Program-made: the position numbers and the translations under genes
Notes under the pieces: generated by a model
The model's input: the letters and a program-made list of their open reading frames with translations, nothing else
Told to the model about the DNA's origin: nothing
Database searches by the model: none
In this document: positions 6,970 to 10,170 of the stretch, one piece after another
How positions within the stretch are numbered: the first letter of the stretch is position 1
Layout of the letters: each line of letters starts with the position of its first letter
Origin: an uncultured Eubacteriales bacterium
GTDB lineage: Bacteria > Bacillota > Clostridia > Oscillospirales > Ruminococcaceae
Direction: 5' to 3'
Length of the DNA stretch: 10,170 nt
Assembly: GCA_902493155.1 (NCBI GenBank)
Contig: CABUOE010000071.1
Location: 1-10,170 of the forward strand

Positions 6970-7590
6970 TTATTTGGTAGGACTGTTGACGGATAATGTC
7001 GCCTCTAAAATGTAGTGGGAAATGTTCTGCTCAGCGTACTCCATTACTTCATTGAAATAGTCAAAAACAGCGTGGACATCGCCTTGCAACACGGTGGCGT
7101 AGTGGCTGGATTCCAGGTATACGCCTCGGTCGATGGCAAGGTTTGCGATATGTGCGATGTGGCGAATGTAGTCGTCCACCCCCATGGGGTAAAAGGCGAA
7201 TTTACAGAGCACCGTAAAGTGCTTATCGGCGATATTCTTTTGGTTTAGAAGTTCGTCGTCCTCGGATAGGAAGCTGTCAGCGTCGGTGTCGCCGGGACAA
7301 CCCTTGGAAAAAGTCGCTTCCATGACCATGTGGACGTTTTCCTGATAAGCGTTTACAAAGCAGGCTTTTGCAGCATCGGTCACGTGAACCCGCTTGCCGC
7401 GGTAGATGGTGGAAAGCTTGTCGGTGGTATTCCATACTTTTTGGGTATCCACCTTTTTGACTGCGTCTAGGATAATGTCGATATACCGGTCGCTCATGGG
7501 ACAGAGGACAAACCGGCACCCAGTGATGTCGAGGCTTGCCCCTCTGCCACACCACGGGCAGTCAAATTCTTCCATTTCTTCGTTAGACAT
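6970..7590 (-). CDS. ykoF: Thiamin/HMP-binding protein YkoF
   Basis: Cytosolic protein of the YkoF family, which binds thiamin and hydroxymethylpyrimidine in Bacillus and accompanies the YkoEDC importer. The 206 residues form two tandem ferredoxin-like repeats. The first (about 22-110) holds GCRFVLCPMSDRY, KVWNTTDKLSTIYRG, DAAKACFVNA and TFSKGCPGD. The second (about 120-206) holds KFAFYPMGVDDY, SSHYATVLQGDVHAVFDYF and ATLSVNSPTK, all close to the Bacillus protein. The ATG at 7590 is chosen because GGAAAGGGG precedes it. An in-frame ATG at 7638 inside the leader also has a GGGAG site and is a possible alternative. The N-terminus carries CPWC (11-14) plus Cys25 and Cys30, unlike Bacillus YkoF as I recall it. 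Expression is probably repressed by TPP through the leader. Confidence 0.94.
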   Translation of the reverse strand: MSNEEMEEFDCPWCGRGASLDITGCRFVLCPMSDRYIDIILDAVKKVDTQKVWNTTDKLSTIYRGKRVHVTDAAKACFVNAYQENVHMVMEATFSKGCPGDTDADSFLSEDDELLNQKNIADKHFTVLCKFAFYPMGVDDYIRHIAHIANLAIDRGVYLESSHYATVLQGDVHAVFDYFNEVMEYAEQNISHYILEATLSVNSPTK

Positions 7591-7629
7591 AAAAAATAGC
7601 CCCTTTCCTGTACCCGGAAAGAAGCTATT
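7591..7629 (-). terminator. Riboswitch-controlled terminator overlapping the ykoF ribosome binding site
   Basis: On the minus strand AATAGC (7629-7624) pairs with GCTATT (7600-7595). After a 2x2 mismatch, CTTTCC (7621-7616) pairs with GGAAAG (7608-7603) around a 7-base loop, and a run of T reaches the ATG of ykoF. The descending arm contains GGAAAGGGG, the ykoF ribosome binding site, so forming this hairpin would both terminate transcription and hide the site. The upstream riboswitch segment GAAGGGAG (7653-7646) can pair with CTTCTTTC (7624-7617) of the ascending arm (six Watson-Crick pairs, two G-U), a plausible antiterminator in the ligand-free state. Confidence 0.8.
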
Positions 7630-7639
7630 GCCGCTCATC

Positions 7640-7735
7640 GTTACACTCCCTTCGCCGGTATTATCCGTATCAGGTTATGCGGGTTAAGGCAATTGCCTCT
7701 CTCAGCCGGCTTTATGCCAGCACCCCGGGTCTTTT
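7640..7735 (-). promoter_or_regulatory. TPP riboswitch (THI element) controlling ykoFEDC
   Basis: All conserved THI-box landmarks occur in order on the minus strand. They are GGGGTGC (7726-7720), a P3-type hairpin CTGGC-ATAAA-GCCGG, CTGAGA (7705-7700), a small extra hairpin (AGGCA-ATTGCCT, about 7699-7687), ACCTGAT (7675-7669), GGATAAT (7666-7660), and CCGGCGAAGGGA ending about 7647. The RNA binds thiamin pyrophosphate. Its position ahead of a terminator and thiamin uptake genes indicates repression when TPP is plentiful. The outer P1 stem looks short (around AGAC / GTGT with a mismatch). Confidence 0.97.
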
Positions 7736-7750
7736 TGTATTCAATTGTGC

Positions 7751-7768
7751 AAAGCAGTTTCCCGCTTT
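7751..7768 (-). other. 5' leader hairpin with GAAA tetraloop
   Basis: On the minus strand AAAGCGG-GAAA-CTGCTTT forms a 7-bp stem (one G-T wobble) capped by a GNRA tetraloop. It lies within a few bases of the predicted transcription start of ykoFEDC (about 7771) and upstream of the riboswitch. Such a stem at the very 5' end could protect the mRNA or keep the aptamer from misfolding. Function is inferred. Confidence 0.45.
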
Positions 7769-7777
7769 TTCCAACAA

Positions 7778-7806
7778 ATTGTACCATGTCTTTTTTATGC
7801 AGTCAA
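7778..7806 (-). promoter_or_regulatory. Sigma-A-type promoter of ykoFEDC
   Basis: The minus strand has -35 TTGACT (7806-7801; 5 of 6 to consensus), a 17-base spacer and -10 TACAAT (7783-7778; 5 of 6). The -10 is preceded by TG plus one base, an extended -10. Transcription would start near 7771, giving a leader of about 180 bases that holds the hairpin, riboswitch and terminator. Confidence 0.88.
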
Positions 7807-7893
7807 CACCGAAACTATAAGAAAAGTGCCCCCTTTTTTGCGATTTAACTGTGCAATTTATCGAACAGTCTGGAAATGAACATCAAAGTTATC
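7807..7893. other. Intergenic spacer between the coaX terminator and the ykoF promoter
   Basis: AT-rich non-coding stretch between the end of the panT-coaX operon and the ykoF promoter. I see no gene, ribosome binding site with start, or strong hairpin in it. A run of six C and T tracts (about 7829-7839) and the near-repeat TGCGATTTA / TGCAATTTA (about 7839-7860) are the only notable patterns. Confidence 0.5.
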
Positions 7894-7946
7894 CCCATTT
7901 TCCTCTGTAAAATGGGAAGAACTCTCCGGGAAGCCGGAGAGTTCTT
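7894..7946 (-). terminator. Tandem hairpins terminating panT-coaX
   Basis: Two adjacent hairpins lie just after the coaX stop (7953). The first on the minus strand is a 13-bp perfect stem (AGAACTCTCCGG core; arms 7946-7934 and 7929-7917) with a 4-base loop. The second has CCCATTTT (7916-7909) pairing with AAAATGGG (7901-7894) around a 7-base loop. Neither has a long clean U-tract, but the stable first stem and its position support termination of the coaX transcript. Confidence 0.7.
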
Positions 7947-7952
7947 TCTTAA

Positions 7953-8726
7953 TTACGCTTCCGTTATGTTTTTTTGATAGATCAGACGCAAGCCTTTGAG
8001 CAGCAAATCGTCATCCACGATGATATCTCGTTTGCAGTAGGGGACGATGCATTTGCTCAGGCCCCCGGTAGCGACAACGGTGGCCTTTTCTCCCAGCTCT
8101 TCCTCCATCCGGTCGATGATACCGTCCAAAGTAGCGGCATTGCCATAAATAGCGCCGCTTTTCATGCAGTCGATGGTGTTGGTTCCGATGATTCGTTTGG
8201 GCGGTTCCAGACTGATGCTCTGAAGCAGAGAGGTGCGAGAAGTAAGCGCTTCTTGAGATGCCTTTACCCCGGGAATAATCATTCCGCCTAAGTAATTTTT
8301 GTTATTGTCAATGACGGAAACAGTGGTGGCCGTCCCCATGTCAAAAATAATTAGAGGGAGTTTGTATTGATGGATTGCCGCAACGGCATCCACCACCAAA
8401 TCGCTTCCCAGTTGAGCCGGATTGTCAATTTTGATGTTGAGGCCGGTCTTAAGGCCGGGACCTACCACTAAGGGCGTGCGCCCGATAGATTTTTCCACTG
8501 CCAGTTCCAAAATGTGAATCAGCGGCGGCACCACCGATGAAATAATGCTGCCGGTAATGTGCCTAGGATCAATGCCGTTTAACTCCATCAGGTTTTTAAA
8601 GCTGATGGCGTATTCGTCGTCAGTCCGGCTCCGGTCGGTGGCCAGGCGGCCTACAAAATATATTTTTTCGTCGTCCAGGCAACCAATAACGATATTGGTG
8701 TTTCCTACGTCCAGTGCTAAAATCAT
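7953..8726 (-). CDS. coaX: Type III pantothenate kinase
   Basis: Cytosolic kinase that phosphorylates pantothenate with ATP, the first committed step of coenzyme A synthesis. Type III enzymes belong to the ASKHA fold, usually need a monovalent cation and are not feedback-inhibited by CoA. The 257-residue product has the phosphate-1 motif DVGNTN (6-11), the pantothenate-site segment GPGLKTGLNIKIDNP (89-103) and the catalytic Asp109 in LGSDLVVDA. The phosphate-2 motif is DMGTATT (129-135), followed by GGMIIPG and the adenosine motif ATGG near residue 220. The usual Arg after the catalytic Asp is Leu here. The ATG at 8726 follows CAGGAGT. It lies 14 bases after the panT stop and is probably co-transcribed with it, coupling pantothenate capture to CoA synthesis. 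Confidence 0.95.
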   Translation of the reverse strand: MILALDVGNTNIVIGCLDDEKIYFVGRLATDRSRTDDEYAISFKNLMELNGIDPRHITGSIISSVVPPLIHILELAVEKSIGRTPLVVGPGLKTGLNIKIDNPAQLGSDLVVDAVAAIHQYKLPLIIFDMGTATTVSVIDNNKNYLGGMIIPGVKASQEALTSRTSLLQSISLEPPKRIIGTNTIDCMKSGAIYGNAATLDGIIDRMEEELGEKATVVATGGLSKCIVPYCKRDIIVDDDLLLKGLRLIYQKNITEA

Positions 8727-8740
8727 ATTGTTACTCCTGT

Positions 8741-9355
8741 TTATACGTTCTTTTTGGCAAAGCGGCAAACCGCCTTACTGATCAAGGCACCCACCGATCC
8801 GCAGACGATGGCCTCTACCAGGCCGTTCACGCCCACAAAGGCGACGACAAACATCAACACATTAGTGCCCGGAGCAATGGTGTTCCAAATCTCCCTAATA
8901 TAATCGGTCCGTCCAAAAAGGAGAATCAAACTGCTCATAAAAAAGATGGTGTTCAGCAAAGCACCGGACAATCCGGCAACCACATAGCTGACGATCTTGG
9001 TTTTATCGATGCGTGCCAGTCCACGAAAGATCCAGCCGCACAACAAGCCCATCAGCACCCGTGGAATGATGCAAACGATCCCGGTATAAAACGGATTGAT
9101 ACTGAGCAACGTTGCGCCGAATGCATCGGCGCCGAAGCACTGTATCAGGCTGGTAATGCCAAAAACACCGCCGAGGATCGCGCCTGCAGTCGGCCCCATA
9201 GCCACTGCACCGATGATGACTGGAATCGTCAAAAAGGTAATGGACAGCAATCCGATCTTCAGATAACCCAGAGGCGTAAATGCCATCACTACGATGATCG
9301 CAGTGAGCAATGCCAGCTGTACCAGGTAAACGAGCTTCTTTCTGTTTTCTTTCAT
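8741..9355 (-). CDS. panT: ECF transporter S-component, probably pantothenate (PanT)
   Basis: Membrane protein of 204 residues with about six hydrophobic segments (roughly 7-27, 34-56, 57-75, 88-110, 120-146, 165-195), the shape of an ECF substrate-binding subunit. The N-terminal segment PLGYLKIGLLSITFLTIPVIIGAVAMGPTAGAILGGVFG (about 28-66) and the closing GLVEAIVCGSVGALISKAV are typical of the family that includes PanT. The substrate is inferred from linkage: the next gene is pantothenate kinase. No ATPase or EcfT gene accompanies it, so it presumably uses a shared group II module elsewhere. The ykoDC pair nearby is more likely dedicated to YkoE. The ATG at 9355 follows AGGAGGAAC. Other vitamins cannot be excluded from sequence alone. 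Confidence 0.82.
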   Translation of the reverse strand: MKENRKKLVYLVQLALLTAIIVVMAFTPLGYLKIGLLSITFLTIPVIIGAVAMGPTAGAILGGVFGITSLIQCFGADAFGATLLSINPFYTGIVCIIPRVLMGLLCGWIFRGLARIDKTKIVSYVVAGLSGALLNTIFFMSSLILLFGRTDYIREIWNTIAPGTNVLMFVVAFVGVNGLVEAIVCGSVGALISKAVCRFAKKNV

Positions 9356-9411
9356 ATCAAGTTCCTCCTACTATTGTTCCAAAATGGATACAATGTAATT
9401 TTAGCAGTTTT

Positions 9412-9441
9412 ATTATAACCGCAACCCTAACACGAATGCAA
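9412..9441 (-). promoter_or_regulatory. Sigma-A-type promoter of panT-coaX
   Basis: The minus strand has a perfect -10 TATAAT (9417-9412) and a -35 TTGCAT (9441-9436; 3 of 6) separated by 18 bases. Transcription would start near 9405, leaving a leader of about 50 bases before the panT ATG. No riboswitch is visible in that leader. Confidence 0.65.
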
Positions 9442-9452
9442 GGATTTTCTGG

Positions 9453-9479
9453 GAGCGGGTAAAAATTTTGTACGCGCTC
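9453..9479. promoter_or_regulatory. 27-bp imperfect palindrome, candidate operator
   Basis: The halves GAGCGGGTAAAAA (9453-9465) and TTTGTACGCGCTC (9467-9479) are inverted repeats matching at 11 of 13 positions around a single central base. It lies between the divergent panT and lepA promoters, 11 bases upstream of the panT -35 and outside both predicted transcripts. A role as a protein-binding site at the DNA level is therefore likelier than an RNA hairpin. No regulator gene is in the window. Confidence 0.45.
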
Positions 9480-9511
9480 TACAAAAAGAAGAGCTGTTCA
9501 CACAGTTTTCC

Positions 9512-9541
9512 TTTACTTTTTTCAGGGAATTATGCTATACT
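9512..9541 (+). promoter_or_regulatory. Sigma-A-type promoter of lepA
   Basis: The -35 TTTACT (9512-9517; 4 of 6) and -10 TATACT (9536-9541; 5 of 6) are 18 bases apart. TG plus one base precedes the -10 (extended -10). Transcription would start near 9548, about 45 bases before the lepA start codon. Confidence 0.75.
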
Positions 9542-9592
9542 ATATCGTGAAAAAATATTGAAATTAACATCAGAAACATGAGGTGTATCGAT

Positions 9593-10170
9593 TTGTCAAA
9601 GAAAACCGACCATATCCGCAATTTCTGTATCATCGCGCATATCGATCACGGAAAATCCACCCTGGCCGACCGTATTCTCGAGCGGACAAGCACTGTCGCC
9701 GCCCGAGAGATGGAAGAGCAGCTGCTGGACAACATGGATATCGAGCGGGAGCGCGGCATCACCATCAAGGCCCGCGCCGTCAACTTAAATTATACCGCTA
9801 AAGACGGAACCGTCTACGCCTTCAATCTCATCGATACCCCCGGCCACGTGGACTTCAATTACGAGGTTTCCCGTTCCCTGGCCGCCTGCGAAGGCGCGAT
9901 TTTGGTGGTGGACGCCTCTCAGGGTATCGAGGCGCAGACCCTGGCCAACACCTATCTGGCTGTCGACCACGGATTGGAAGTGGTGCCGGTTATCAACAAA
10001 ATCGATCTGCCCTCCGCCGATCCGGAGCGAGTAGCCCATGAGGTGGAAGATGTCATCGGCATACCGGCTCTGGACGCCCCGCGTATTTCCGCCAAGGTGG
10101 GCATCGGCATCGAAGAGGTGCTGGAACGGATCGTCACCGACATTCCCTGCCCTCAGGGCGACGATGAGGC
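9593..10170 (+). CDS. lepA: Elongation factor 4 (LepA), 5' part; runs off window
   Basis: Translational GTPase that acts on the ribosome, affecting translocation and 30S subunit maturation. Only the N-terminal 192 residues, essentially the G domain, are in the window. G1 is AHIDHGKST (15-23), G2 lies around RGITIK (54-59), G3 is DTPGH (81-85), G4 is NKID (135-138) and G5 is SAK (166-168). The N-terminus SKKTDHIRNFCIIAHIDHGKST is diagnostic of LepA over EF-G. The TTG at 9593 is preferred because GAGGTG precedes it by 7 bases and the protein then begins as LepA usually does. An in-frame ATG at 9578 overlaps that site and has no site of its own. The gene is divergent from panT and has its own promoter. 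Confidence 0.95.
   Translation, partial: MSKKTDHIRNFCIIAHIDHGKSTLADRILERTSTVAAREMEEQLLDNMDIERERGITIKARAVNLNYTAKDGTVYAFNLIDTPGHVDFNYEVSRSLAACEGAILVVDASQGIEAQTLANTYLAVDHGLEVVPVINKIDLPSADPERVAHEVEDVIGIPALDAPRISAKVGIGIEEVLERIVTDIPCPQGDDE

Noticed and set aside
8714..9418. 234-residue plus-strand open frame opposite panT
   Set aside because: Its composition (many Gln, His, Asn, Asp) is that of an antisense of a hydrophobic membrane protein. The minus strand gives a clear ECF S-component with a strong ribosome binding site.
9583..9801. 72-residue plus-strand frame rich in Arg and His
   Set aside because: It is an out-of-frame reading of the lepA G domain; the lepA frame carries all G motifs.
1..10170. 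CRISPR array, insertion sequence, prophage or toxin-antitoxin system
   Set aside because: No regularly spaced repeats, transposase or integrase motifs, terminal repeats or paired small toxin/antitoxin genes are visible; all gene space is explained by housekeeping, vitamin and spore-coat genes.

Overview
The window looks like chromosomal DNA of a spore-forming member of the Clostridia, probably an Oscillospiraceae/Ruminococcaceae-like lineage. This is inferred from the spore-coat operon cotJABC, a Bacillus-style thiamin operon ykoFEDC behind a TPP riboswitch, type III pantothenate kinase, strong AGGAGG-type ribosome binding sites and roughly balanced base composition. No mobile element, CRISPR array, tRNA or rRNA is visible. 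Every protein-coding gene belongs to a recognisable family.

Layout. Positions 113-2923 (+) carry argS (arginyl-tRNA synthetase) and ychF (P-loop ATPase), probably co-transcribed. A long perfect hairpin at 2939-2972 lies between ychF and the convergent cotJ operon and can terminate both. On the minus strand from 4021 down to 2990 lie cotJA, cotJB and cotJC, tightly packed, with a possible sporulation-type promoter just upstream. A strong terminator at 4092-4140 separates them from the next minus-strand operon.

From 7590 down to 4147 (-) lies ykoF-ykoE-ykoD-ykoC: a thiamin/HMP-binding YkoF protein and a dedicated (group I) ECF transporter made of a YkoE S-component, a fused double ATPase YkoD and an EcfT-type YkoC. 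Upstream are a near-consensus housekeeping promoter (7778-7806), a short 5' hairpin with a GAAA loop, a complete TPP riboswitch (about 7640-7735) and a terminator (7591-7629) whose descending arm contains the ykoF ribosome binding site. Part of the riboswitch's conserved 3' strand can pair with the ascending arm of that terminator, giving a plausible antiterminator. Thiamin pyrophosphate would therefore shut the importer off.

From 9355 down to 7953 (-) lies a second vitamin module, an ECF S-component (probably PanT, pantothenate uptake) followed by coaX (pantothenate kinase). This couples uptake to the first step of CoA synthesis, and it ends at a pair of adjacent hairpins. PanT has no ATPase of its own here and presumably uses a shared EcfAA'T module elsewhere. 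Divergent from it, lepA (EF-4) starts at 9593 with a TTG codon and runs off the window end. The panT-lepA gap holds two promoters and a 27-bp imperfect palindrome that looks like an operator.

I see no undescribed multi-gene system. The best candidates for a second look are the architecture of the ykoF leader (including an in-frame upstream start whose Shine-Dalgarno lies in the riboswitch core), the intergenic palindrome at 9453-9479, and the Cys-rich N-terminus of YkoF.
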